Origin: Oscillospiraceae bacterium
Lineage (GTDB): Bacteria > Bacillota > Clostridia > Oscillospirales > Ruminococcaceae
Direction of reading: 5' to 3'
DNA: 54,515 nucleotides
Assembly (NCBI GenBank): GCA_021200775.1
Contig: JAJQGB010000003.1
Span: forward strand, 1 to 54,515
Positions 42,048 through 49,176 of this stretch are shown one piece after another; position 1 is the first letter of the stretch, and each line of letters opens with the position of its first letter. Made by a program: the position numbers and the translations under genes. The notes under the pieces were generated by a model, which saw only the letters and a program-made list of their open reading frames with translations, was not told where the DNA came from and did no database searches.

Positions 42048-43055
42048 TCAGCATACGCTCCAGCTCTTCGGGACGTACAAGTCCATGAAGAGGTTTATGC
42101 AGAACTTGTCGGTCATTCCGGCAATATAGTCGCAGACCGCCGTGTCGGCATCGAACCTGTCGGCAAGCGCAATATAGTCCGATGGAAGCCGCTTCGGGTC
42201 GTCGAGGAAGTATTTATACAGCTTTTCGAGCATAACTCGTGCCTTTTTCTCCTCCGACTTGCAAAGTGGATTCGTGTAGACCTGTTCGTACATGAACTTG
42301 TGAAGGATATTCTCGGCATTGCCGATATCTTCATCAAAGTGGATGTTCTCAGCGCCGTTCTTGACTAAGTTAGAGACAAGCGTCGTGATTCTTTTTGATT
42401 TCGTATCGCCCAAGACTTCGACCGCTTCCTGCGGCAGGTCTTCATTACGAAGAACTCCAGCCCTGATTGCGTCTTCAATGTCGTGATTTATATAGGCGAT
42501 GACGTCGGCGAGACGCACGACATAGCCTTCGCGGGTCTCGGCAATCTCGTTTGTGTGCTTCACAATTCCGTCCCGCACTTCATATGTAAGGTTCAAGCCT
42601 TTGCCGTCCTTCTCCAAGACATCGACAACACGTAAACTCTGCTGATAGTGCTTGAAGCCTTTTGGGGAGAGCTCGTTTAAAACAGCTTCTCCTGCATGTC
42701 CGAAAGGTGTGTGCCCGAGGTCGTGCCCGAGAGCAACAGCTTCGGTAAGGTCTTCGTTGAGCCTCATAGCCCTTGCAATAGTCCTTGCAATCTGACTCAC
42801 TTCGAGGGTGTGCGTGAGTCGGGTTCTGTAGTGGTCGCCAGTCGGGTTCAGAAAGACCTGAGTCTTCTGCTTCAGTCTCGAAAAGGCGTTGCAGTGGATA
42901 ATCCTGTCCCGGTCCCTTTGGTAGCATGTCCTTAGTGGGTCGGGCGAAAGATATCTTTCTCTGCCTTTTGAGTCCTTTGACTTTGAGGCAAACTCGCAAA
43001 GCACATTTTCTTCGATCATTTCCGTATAAACACGTGCATCAATATTTTCGTTCAC
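42048..43055 (-). CDS. dgt: deoxyguanosinetriphosphate triphosphohydrolase (HD domain)
   Basis: The 335-residue HD-domain protein has RTRLTHTLEVSQIARTI, then the HD pair in ALGHDLGHTPFGHAGE and a later Asp in LADVIAYINHDIEDAI. This fits dNTP triphosphohydrolases of the Dgt type, which cut dGTP or other dNTPs to nucleoside and triphosphate. In Clostridia it commonly precedes dnaG, as here (54-base gap). GGAGGG precedes the start. Confidence 0.92.
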   Translation of the reverse strand: MNENIDARVYTEMIEENVLCEFASKSKDSKGRERYLSPDPLRTCYQRDRDRIIHCNAFSRLKQKTQVFLNPTGDHYRTRLTHTLEVSQIARTIARAMRLNEDLTEAVALGHDLGHTPFGHAGEAVLNELSPKGFKHYQQSLRVVDVLEKDGKGLNLTYEVRDGIVKHTNEIAETREGYVVRLADVIAYINHDIEDAIRAGVLRNEDLPQEAVEVLGDTKSKRITTLVSNLVKNGAENIHFDEDIGNAENILHKFMYEQVYTNPLCKSEEKKARVMLEKLYKYFLDDPKRLPSDYIALADRFDADTAVCDYIAGMTDKFCINLFMDLYVPKSWSVC

Positions 43056-43091
43056 GCATATCCCTCCTTTTGTGGTTCTATTACTTTATAC

Positions 43092-43143
43092 AAAATAAAA
43101 CACGAATTTCCTTCATTTGTTCTGTGAAAAGAGAAAATTCGTG
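43092..43143 (-). terminator. possible terminator of yigZ
   Basis: On the minus strand CACGAATTT pairs with AAATTCGTG (43143-43135 with 43109-43101) around a 25-base loop and is followed by TTTTATTTTG. The loop is long, so strength is uncertain. Confidence 0.5.
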
Positions 43144-43158
43144 AGATATTACAAATTA

Positions 43159-43779
43159 TCAGGAGAAGTCAATCGTGGTTTCGTCAGATTTGACAATGTT
43201 CACACTGCCGTTTGTGAGGTCCGTAAGCGCTTCCATCAGCCTTTCGCAGGCTTCAGCCCTGATTGCGGCAACGATTTTCACGTTTTCGGAAAATTCCGTA
43301 CTGTCAACTCTTGCGCCCTGCTCTCCCAAGCACCGGATGATTCTCTCATACCACGAATAGTCGCTTTCGATTTGAAGATAGTATCCCGACAGCATCTCGA
43401 CCACTTCAGCGGCATTTACGGCAAGACTTGCCGCATTGGAATAAGCCCGTGTAAGTCCGCCTTTTCCCAGGAGTATTCCTCCGAAATATCTCGTCACGAC
43501 AATGCAAACGTCGGTGAGCCCTGTTTTCTGAATTACATCTAAGATTGGAAGCCCCGCAGTGCCCTGAGGTTCGCCGTCGTCCGAATATCTCGTGATGAAT
43601 CCGTCACGTAGCACATAGGCATAGCAGTTGTGCCGGGCTTTGCGGTTTTCCGACCGGATTTTTTCTATAAATGCGACCGCTTCTTCATCCGTCCTGACAG
43701 GGGAAATAGCGCCTATAAACTCGGATTTTTCGATGGTTATGCTGTCAGATGCAGTTTTTCTGATTGTTTTATAGCTCAT
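43159..43779 (-). CDS. yigZ: YigZ/IMPACT family protein
   Basis: The 206-residue protein has the UPF0029/IMPACT N-terminal domain (KSEFIGAISPV, HNCYAYVLRDG, YSDDGEPQGTAGLPIL, VTRYFGGILLGKGGLTRAYS) and the C-terminal ferredoxin-like domain. The family may regulate translation or bind nucleic acids; its exact role is unknown. It is a single-gene unit with hairpins on both sides. Confidence 0.92.
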   Translation of the reverse strand: MSYKTIRKTASDSITIEKSEFIGAISPVRTDEEAVAFIEKIRSENRKARHNCYAYVLRDGFITRYSDDGEPQGTAGLPILDVIQKTGLTDVCIVVTRYFGGILLGKGGLTRAYSNAASLAVNAAEVVEMLSGYYLQIESDYSWYERIIRCLGEQGARVDSTEFSENVKIVAAIRAEACERLMEALTDLTNGSVNIVKSDETTIDFS

Positions 43780-43802
43780 TACATCGCCCCCGAATCATAG
43801 AA

Positions 43803-43835
43803 TGAACAAAGCGGCAACCCGGGACGGCTACCGCT
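43803..43835 (-). terminator. terminator of rpmE
   Basis: On the minus strand AGCGGTAGCC pairs with GGTTGCCGCT (wobbles included) around GTCCCG, followed by TTTGTTC. It lies 25 bases after the rpmE stop codon. Confidence 0.6.
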
Positions 43836-43859
43836 AAAGTCATCATTCTTATACAAGAA

Positions 43860-44075
43860 TTACTTGTTGTCCTTGTTAAGACCGTAACGCTTGTTGAATC
43901 TGTCAACACGTCCGCCGGTATCTACAAGCTTCTGCTTGCCGGTGAAGAACGGATGGCACTTTGAGCAAATTTCAACCTTGATGTCCTTCTTGGTGGAGCC
44001 GGTATGAATTACGTTTCCGCAAGCACAGGTGATGGTTGTCTGCTGATAGTTAGGGTGGATTCCTTCCTTAGCCAT
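43860..44075 (-). CDS. rpmE: 50S ribosomal protein L31
   Basis: The 71-residue protein is L31 of the zinc-binding (C+) type. CACGN and [13 protein letters not shown] supply the four Cys ligands, and the N-terminus is [10 protein letters not shown]. It sits at the small-large subunit bridge. AAAGGAGG precedes the ATG, and an upstream hairpin overlaps the approach to this site. Confidence 0.97.
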   Translation of the reverse strand: MAKEGIHPNYQQTTITCACGNVIHTGSTKKDIKVEICSKCHPFFTGKQKLVDTGGRVDRFNKRYGLNKDNK

Positions 44076-44087
44076 GAGATTTCCTCC

Positions 44088-44186
44088 TTTCTGAACTTAT
44101 AAACATAGTAGCCCATCTTCCTAAGTTCAGACAGTAGTACTATGGAATTTACATATAGACTGCAACCGCAGTTTTCGACGGTGACT
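44088..44186 (-). ncRNA. rpmE 5' leader, candidate L31 autoregulatory structure
   Basis: The leader from about 44180 to the start codon is roughly 100 bases. CTGAACTTA (44130-44122 on the minus strand) pairs perfectly with TAAGTTCAG (44099-44091) around a 22-base loop, ending just before the AAAGGAGG site. An L31 leader motif in Firmicutes is known; I infer, but cannot confirm, that this belongs to it. Confidence 0.5.
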
Positions 44187-44215
44187 ATTATATCACAAAG
44201 CGAATAGAAATGCAA
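44187..44215 (-). promoter_or_regulatory. sigma-A promoter of rpmE
   Basis: On the minus strand, TTGCAT (44215-44210) and TATAAT (44192-44187) have a 17-base spacer. Confidence 0.75.
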
Positions 44216-44229
44216 GAGTTTTTTTGAAA

Positions 44230-45288
44230 CTATCCTGCTCCAATATTAATCGACTCCAAGTCTACGTTTTCAAGACTGCTCCTGTCGACTGCGACCGCTA
44301 AAAGATACCACTGTTCATCCGCTTCGTCGAAGTCGTAGGTGAGGTTTGATATCGACATGAAAATCTGGCGGTTGTAGATGAAGACATCTGAGATCTCCGG
44401 CTTTGAAAGCGTCTTGTCGAACGGGAGAACCACTACGAGAAGTACATACTCCTCAAACATCGCCTCGTCGAAAACGGCGCCGAAGTACTTTACAAACAGC
44501 GTGTCGAGGTCGAAATCGCCTTTGTAGGTCTCATAGAACCCGAGCATTTCGTCGTAGGTTTCAAGTGCGCTGACGTGTGTGCTGGCATCCTCCACGAGCG
44601 CCGGAGTCTTGAAGATAAAAGCCCAGTATTCCGGATAGACATAGGTGAATCTTTCCGAGTCGTATGCACCCATGCTGTCACTGTCGGTGATTTCCGTGAC
44701 GTCCACGGCTATATTGTCAACATCGATGTCGTCAAAGCCGCCTTTCGGGGCTGTGAACACGAGGTGGTATACCGTCCCGTCGCTTAAAATCGCATTTTCC
44801 GGGATGTGCCGGGTAAGATTTATTATGAATGAGCCGTCCTCATAGAGCTCCATATCCTCAACCGAGTGGCTGGCATAAATCGACGGCTCGCTTATGACGA
44901 CGATAAGGACGTCGTTATCCTCGAAATAATCGTCCGTGAACGACGCCATCGTGATGGTGAATCTGGCACCGAATGAATAAATCTTCTCGGTTGCGTAGTA
45001 GTACTCCTCAATCTCCGAGTAGGAGTGCATGACATAGGCTTTCGGATAGACGTCTTCATCGCTCGAAGACAGAACCATCGTCAGAAAACTTCCGTAGAAG
45101 TTGCCGTCGTGCGGGGCTCCGGAAATAGAAATAATATCCTCCGGGTCGGGAGTAGACGTCATTTCAGCCGAATCTTCGGTGACTACAGTGTCATTATTGA
45201 CGCCACTGCAACCGCTGAAAAGTGCTAGTATTATCAAGCAGGCGGTGAAAACTGCCGTTATTCGATTAAAAACAGTTTTCGTAGACAT
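44230..45288 (-). CDS. lipoprotein with two tandem homologous domains, unknown function
   Basis: The 352-residue protein has a lipoprotein signal (LALFSGC, Cys near 27). Two related halves follow. The first has FTDDYFEDNDVLIVVIS, then a strand with NLTRHIP and WYHL-like VYHLVFTAP. The second has YFGAVFDEAMFEEYVLLVVVL, then ISNLTYDFDEADEQWYLLAVAV. Each half ends in a segment with DVDNIAVDV or DLESINIG. No known family is claimed; the repeated F/Y-E-D-x-x-L-V-V-V pattern resembles protease-inhibitor-like extracellular domains, without proof. It starts 16 bases after lysC and probably shares its transcript. The start at 45288 follows GAAGGAAGG. Confidence 0.75.
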   Translation of the reverse strand: MSTKTVFNRITAVFTACLIILALFSGCSGVNNDTVVTEDSAEMTSTPDPEDIISISGAPHDGNFYGSFLTMVLSSSDEDVYPKAYVMHSYSEIEEYYYATEKIYSFGARFTITMASFTDDYFEDNDVLIVVISEPSIYASHSVEDMELYEDGSFIINLTRHIPENAILSDGTVYHLVFTAPKGGFDDIDVDNIAVDVTEITDSDSMGAYDSERFTYVYPEYWAFIFKTPALVEDASTHVSALETYDEMLGFYETYKGDFDLDTLFVKYFGAVFDEAMFEEYVLLVVVLPFDKTLSKPEISDVFIYNRQIFMSISNLTYDFDEADEQWYLLAVAVDRSSLENVDLESINIGAG

Positions 45289-45304
45289 CGCCTTCCTTCG
45301 ACTG

Positions 45305-46630
45305 TTATAGATTCTGCGTGACAAAGATATCGTAGATAGCTTTGATTGAGGTCTCGAAGTCCTCGTTCGAGATTCCGACGATGATGTTAAGCTCGCTGGA
45401 ACCCTGGTCTATCATCTTAACGTTTACTTTTGCGTGAGCAAGTGCCGCAAAGATTCTTGCCGCAGTACCACGCTGTTTTCTCATTCCTCGACCGACGACC
45501 GCAACGAGTGCAACGTCTCTGTCGACGTCGATTCTGTCCGGGTGAACGGTTCTGTCAAGAGACCGGAGAATCTGCTCTTCCTTTTCTTCAAACTCGCTCT
45601 TGTGGACGACGATACTCATCGTGTCGATTCCTGAGGGCATGTGCTCGAACGAGATGCCGAAGTTCTCGAAAACTTCGAGAACCTTTCTGCCGAATCCGAG
45701 CTCCGAGTTCATCATATCTTTTTCAATAGTTACGGTTACGAAGCCGCAGTGACCGGCAATTCCGGTGACTACATACTGGCTCGAATCTCCGCCGTCGTTC
45801 TCGACAATCATCGTTCCCGGGTCGTCCGGCTTATTCGTGTTCTTTATGTTAATCGGAATACATGACCTGCGGACAGGGAAGATGGCATCCTCATGCAGAA
45901 CTCCTGCACCCATGTAAGAGAGCTCTCTTAATTCCTGATAGGTGATTGTCTTAATCGGAACCGGGTCGGGGACAATTCTCGGGTCGCATACCAAAAATCC
46001 CGATACATCCGTCCAGTTCTCGTATAAATCCACTCCCATAGCCGCCGCAACGATTGAACCGGTGATGTCCGAACCACCACGTGAAAATGTCTTGATGGTG
46101 TCGTTCGGCATCGAACCGTAGAATCCGGGGATGACGGCATTTCCGACTTCGTCAAGCCTTTCCTTGACTGCATGGCAGGTCTCTTCAAGCTTTAATTTCG
46201 AGTCGTTCGCAAAGAATATGACTTCTGCGGCGTCTACAAATGCAAACCCGAGATAAGCCGCTAAAATCTTGCCGTTAAGGTATTCTCCTCTTGAAGCGGC
46301 ATAGTCACGTCCGGCTCTTGCCTTGAAGCCACGTTCTATCGTCTCGAACTCTTCGTCTAAGCTCATATCGAGCCCCAAGCCTTCGATAATGTCCATATAC
46401 CGGCTCTTGATTGCCGAGAACATCCCTTCAAAATCTCCGCCACGGGTTGCCATGTCATAGCAGGCATAGAGCATGTCGGTGACCTTCGTGTCCTTCGAGT
46501 TTCTCTTTCCGGGAGCTGACGGCACGACATACTTTCTTGCCGGGTCGGCTTTAATTATGTTTGCAACCTTTATAAACTGGTTGGCGTCGGCAAGAGAGCT
46601 TCCGCCAAACTTGACTACTTTTACTGACAC
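45305..46630 (-). CDS. lysC: aspartate kinase
   Basis: The 441-residue protein has the kinase motif VVKFGGSSLADANQF, a SRGGSDITGSIVAAAMG segment, and C-terminal tandem ACT domains (VTIEKDMMNSELGFG and VALVAVVGRGM) for feedback control. It phosphorylates aspartate, the first step to lysine, threonine and methionine. The start is a GTG at 46630, with GGAG eight bases upstream. A strong promoter lies about 70 bases upstream. The leader is too short for a lysine riboswitch. Confidence 0.95.
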   Translation of the reverse strand: MSVKVVKFGGSSLADANQFIKVANIIKADPARKYVVPSAPGKRNSKDTKVTDMLYACYDMATRGGDFEGMFSAIKSRYMDIIEGLGLDMSLDEEFETIERGFKARAGRDYAASRGEYLNGKILAAYLGFAFVDAAEVIFFANDSKLKLEETCHAVKERLDEVGNAVIPGFYGSMPNDTIKTFSRGGSDITGSIVAAAMGVDLYENWTDVSGFLVCDPRIVPDPVPIKTITYQELRELSYMGAGVLHEDAIFPVRRSCIPINIKNTNKPDDPGTMIVENDGGDSSQYVVTGIAGHCGFVTVTIEKDMMNSELGFGRKVLEVFENFGISFEHMPSGIDTMSIVVHKSEFEEKEEQILRSLDRTVHPDRIDVDRDVALVAVVGRGMRKQRGTAARIFAALAHAKVNVKMIDQGSSELNIIVGISNEDFETSIKAIYDIFVTQNL

Positions 46631-46702
46631 TCTAAAATCTCCTTACTGTTAGCTTGGGCGTCGGTTCATGAGAAACAAAGCCCTCACAAAACGGCTCATA
46701 AC

Positions 46703-46731
46703 ATTATATTATTTTGTGCGCCCAGAGTCAA
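46703..46731 (-). promoter_or_regulatory. sigma-A promoter of lysC
   Basis: On the minus strand, TTGACT (46731-46726) and TATAAT (46708-46703) have a 17-base spacer. Confidence 0.75.
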
Positions 46732-46840
46732 CAGAAATCTGCCCGAAATCTCAAAAAAATTCTTTCAGACGAGGGCAACTGTCTTTCGCTGGAAGACAAA
46801 TCCCGCCAATCGTTTTTTTGAGAGTTCGGGAAGCGAAATA

Positions 46841-47320
46841 TCACTGCTGAGACTGCTCCGCCTCGACCTGTTTGCCGGCGTTCTTAATTGTCTCACGCAT
46901 CGACTTGATTTCGTTCAAGGACTTCGTCATAGACTTTTCGGTTTCACCAAGGATATTGTCGAGCTTTTCAACCATAGCCTTCTTGATTGAAAGGTCCATA
47001 GCGTGTGACTGAGCAGTCAGATCCTGAGCCGCCGCCTTCGCCTGCTTGACAATCTCTTCTTCCGAGACAATCTTCTTCGCCTTTTCCTCAGCATCCTTGA
47101 TAATCTGCTCCGCCTTGTCGTTGGCATCCTGAATGATGGTGGAACGGTCGGCAACCATTTCCTTTGCCTTCCTTATCTCAGTAGGCAGGTTGTAGCGGAT
47201 GTTGTCAATGCAGTCACGAAGCTGGTCGGTGTCGACCATGCTCTTCTTGTTCGAAAAGGGAACGGTAACCGCCTTGTCAAGAATCTCATCCATCATTTCA
47301 AGGATTTCATCAATAGTCAT
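46841..47320 (-). CDS. coiled-coil protein downstream of coaD, function unknown
   Basis: The 159-residue protein is almost entirely helical. An N-terminal segment, MTIDEILEMMDEILDKA, precedes a long Ala/Lys/Glu coiled coil (KAEQIIKDAEEKAKKIVSEEE) and a second amphipathic part. It resembles DivIVA-like or ATP-synthase b-like rods in pattern only, and genes like it are often loosely labelled ATPase; no nucleotide-binding motif is present. Its ATG overlaps the coaD stop (TAATG), so it belongs to the coaD operon. A cytoskeletal or division role is possible but unsupported. Confidence 0.75.
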   Translation of the reverse strand: MTIDEILEMMDEILDKAVTVPFSNKKSMVDTDQLRDCIDNIRYNLPTEIRKAKEMVADRSTIIQDANDKAEQIIKDAEEKAKKIVSEEEIVKQAKAAAQDLTAQSHAMDLSIKKAMVEKLDNILGETEKSMTKSLNEIKSMRETIKNAGKQVEAEQSQQ

Positions 47321-47859
47321 TAGTTTTCTACTCCTTCGCATTTATTAGTGCCAGAACTCAGTTTTGCGATTCTGGCGGCAATTCTTTCCTTGATTTCAGC
47401 AGGCACAAAGCCACTGATATCCCCACCGAAGTAGGCAATCTGCTTTACCATGCTTGAACTTAAATACATGTTTTCCGAGCGTGTGACGAGGAAAATCGTC
47501 TCCGCTTCCGGGCAGAGCTTCTTGTTTGCCAAAGCCATCTGGAACTCATATTCAAAGTCGGAAACAGCCCGAAGTCCCTTGACAATCGCAGTAGCTCCAC
47601 GGCTCTTCACGAAGTCCGCAAGAAGTCCGCCGTATGTCTCGACTTCAACGTTCGTAAGGTTTTTCGTGACGGTTTTAATCATCTCGACTCTCTCCTCGGG
47701 TGAAAACATCGGCTCCTTCGTCGGGTTTATAGAGACGAGAACGATTACTTTATCGAAAACCGCCGCCGCACGCTGGATTATGTCTACGTGACCTAAGGTC
47801 ACGGGGTCGAAGCTTCCGGGACAGACTGCAATTCGCTGGTTGCTTGCAACCGTACTCAT
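47320..47859 (-). CDS. coaD: phosphopantetheine adenylyltransferase
   Basis: The 179-residue protein is CoaD. It has the nucleotidyltransferase motif PGSFDPVTLGHVDII (TxGH), the GLRAVSDFEYEFQMA segment, and YLSSSMVKQIA near the C-terminus. It joins AMP to phosphopantetheine in coenzyme A synthesis. It overlaps rsmD by four bases, the common rsmD-coaD pair. Confidence 0.96.
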   Translation of the reverse strand: MSTVASNQRIAVCPGSFDPVTLGHVDIIQRAAAVFDKVIVLVSINPTKEPMFSPEERVEMIKTVTKNLTNVEVETYGGLLADFVKSRGATAIVKGLRAVSDFEYEFQMALANKKLCPEAETIFLVTRSENMYLSSSMVKQIAYFGGDISGFVPAEIKERIAARIAKLSSGTNKCEGVEN

Positions 47860-48425
47860 ACTTCGTCACCGTCCCCGTTGTCTTTTATAAACACGCTGAG
47901 AGCAGTTTTCTTGCCACAGCTGTATCGCTTTCTCAGCTTCAAGCCCGCCATTTTCTCAGGAAGAACCAGTCTCGCCTCATGCTCGCAGACTACGATGCAT
48001 TTGTCGCTCATAATCTCTGCGCAGAGTTCAAGCGATTTCTCCGTCAAGCCCTCCTCATAGGGTGGGTCCATGAGAATAATGTCGAACTTTTCGTGTCCGC
48101 TTGCCGCCATTTTAAGGTAATTTATGGCGTCGGTGGTGATAATCTTCGACTTGTCCTGAAGATTGCAGGCTTTCACGTTTTCCTTGATGATTCCGACTGC
48201 GTCCCTTGCTCTTTCAACGAATACAGCGCTGTTTGCTCCCCGGGAAAGTGCCTCGATTCCAAGCTGTCCGCTTCCCGCATAGAGGTCTAAAACCCTCGTA
48301 TATGGAACGTCAAACTGAATTATCGAGAATATAGTTCCCTTTAATTTGTCGGTAGTCGGTCTTGTCTCTTCGCCCTCCAGGGCTTTCAGTTTTCTTCCTC
48401 TCAGACTGCCGGTAATAACTCTCAT
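47856..48425 (-). CDS. rsmD: 16S rRNA (guanine966-N2)-methyltransferase RsmD
   Basis: The 189-residue protein has MRVITGSLRGRKL, TRPTTDKLKGTIFSII, the SAM site LDLYAGSGQLGIEALSRGA, and the catalytic MDPPYEEG (N-DPPY-type). It methylates a guanine of 16S rRNA. It is part of the ppiB-uvrC-rsmD-coaD minus-strand run. Confidence 0.95.
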   Translation of the reverse strand: MRVITGSLRGRKLKALEGEETRPTTDKLKGTIFSIIQFDVPYTRVLDLYAGSGQLGIEALSRGANSAVFVERARDAVGIIKENVKACNLQDKSKIITTDAINYLKMAASGHEKFDIILMDPPYEEGLTEKSLELCAEIMSDKCIVVCEHEARLVLPEKMAGLKLRKRYSCGKKTALSVFIKDNGDGDEV

Positions 48426-48453
48426 ACCATAGCCGCCTTTCTTATATTATAGT

Positions 48454-49134
48454 TTATTGGTTTCCGGTACTGTATCTTTCGCGGTATTTCCTCATCGATT
48501 CCGCAAAGACCTCGCCGTTCGACGGCGGAGTGTAGGTGATTGCATTTGCACCAGCCGCAATCGTCTCGGAAATCGATTCGTCGGTCGGTCCTCCCGTTGC
48601 GATAATCGGGAAGTCGGGGAACTCGTCACGGATTCTCCGAACCAATGCCGGGGTCTTAGTCGAAGCCGCAACGTTAAGGATGTCCGCACCTGCGGAGATT
48701 CTTCTTCTGATGTCCTGATTTTCTGAGACGACAGTCGCAACCACCGGGATGTCAATCTTTGTCTTAATCTGTGTTATAATTTGCGGGTCGATTGGAGCGT
48801 TCACAACAACGGCAAAAGCTCCTTGATTTTCGGCGGTTTCTGCAAGTCTTACGGACCTTTCTCCGCCTGTCACGCCTCCTCCGACTCCAACGAAAACGGG
48901 AACATTCGAGACTTCGATAATCGCCTGGGAGATGACCGGCTGTGGGGTGAACGGATAGACCGCAATCACTGCGTCCGCATTGATATTATTGATAATTGCA
49001 ACGTCCGTCGAGAATACAAGCGACTTGATTCGCTTGCCGAAAATCACTATTCCCGAACTCTGGTAAATTGTATCTGGCACGCTGAGTGTATGGCTTCTTA
49101 AAACGCCTGAGTATTCGGGTATCTTTTTTTGCAT
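48454..49134 (-). CDS. TIM-barrel phosphate-binding protein, unassigned
   Basis: The 226-residue protein has a barrel pattern: beta-alpha units ending in phosphate-binding loops, VFVGVGGGVTGGERSV, VVATVVSENQDIRRRISAGADILNVAA, and IIATGGPTDESISETIAAGANAITYTPPS. These resemble the thiazole-synthase/nitronate-monooxygenase/NanE group, but no catalytic set of any one was recognised. Relatives are often labelled hydrolase without proof. It sits between uvrC and rsmD with gaps of 42 and 28 bases, so it is in the operon. Its substrate is unknown. Confidence 0.7.
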   Translation of the reverse strand: MQKKIPEYSGVLRSHTLSVPDTIYQSSGIVIFGKRIKSLVFSTDVAIINNINADAVIAVYPFTPQPVISQAIIEVSNVPVFVGVGGGVTGGERSVRLAETAENQGAFAVVVNAPIDPQIITQIKTKIDIPVVATVVSENQDIRRRISAGADILNVAASTKTPALVRRIRDEFPDFPIIATGGPTDESISETIAAGANAITYTPPSNGEVFAESMRKYRERYSTGNQ

Positions 49135-49176
49135 TGTAGTTCCTTTCCCTGAAATTTTGCGTGGTGAATGGTATTG

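Noticed and set aside
46632-46702. Lysine riboswitch before lysC
   Set aside because: The leader from the predicted start site to the GTG is only about 65 bases, far shorter than the roughly 170-base lysine aptamer, and no multi-stem core is visible.
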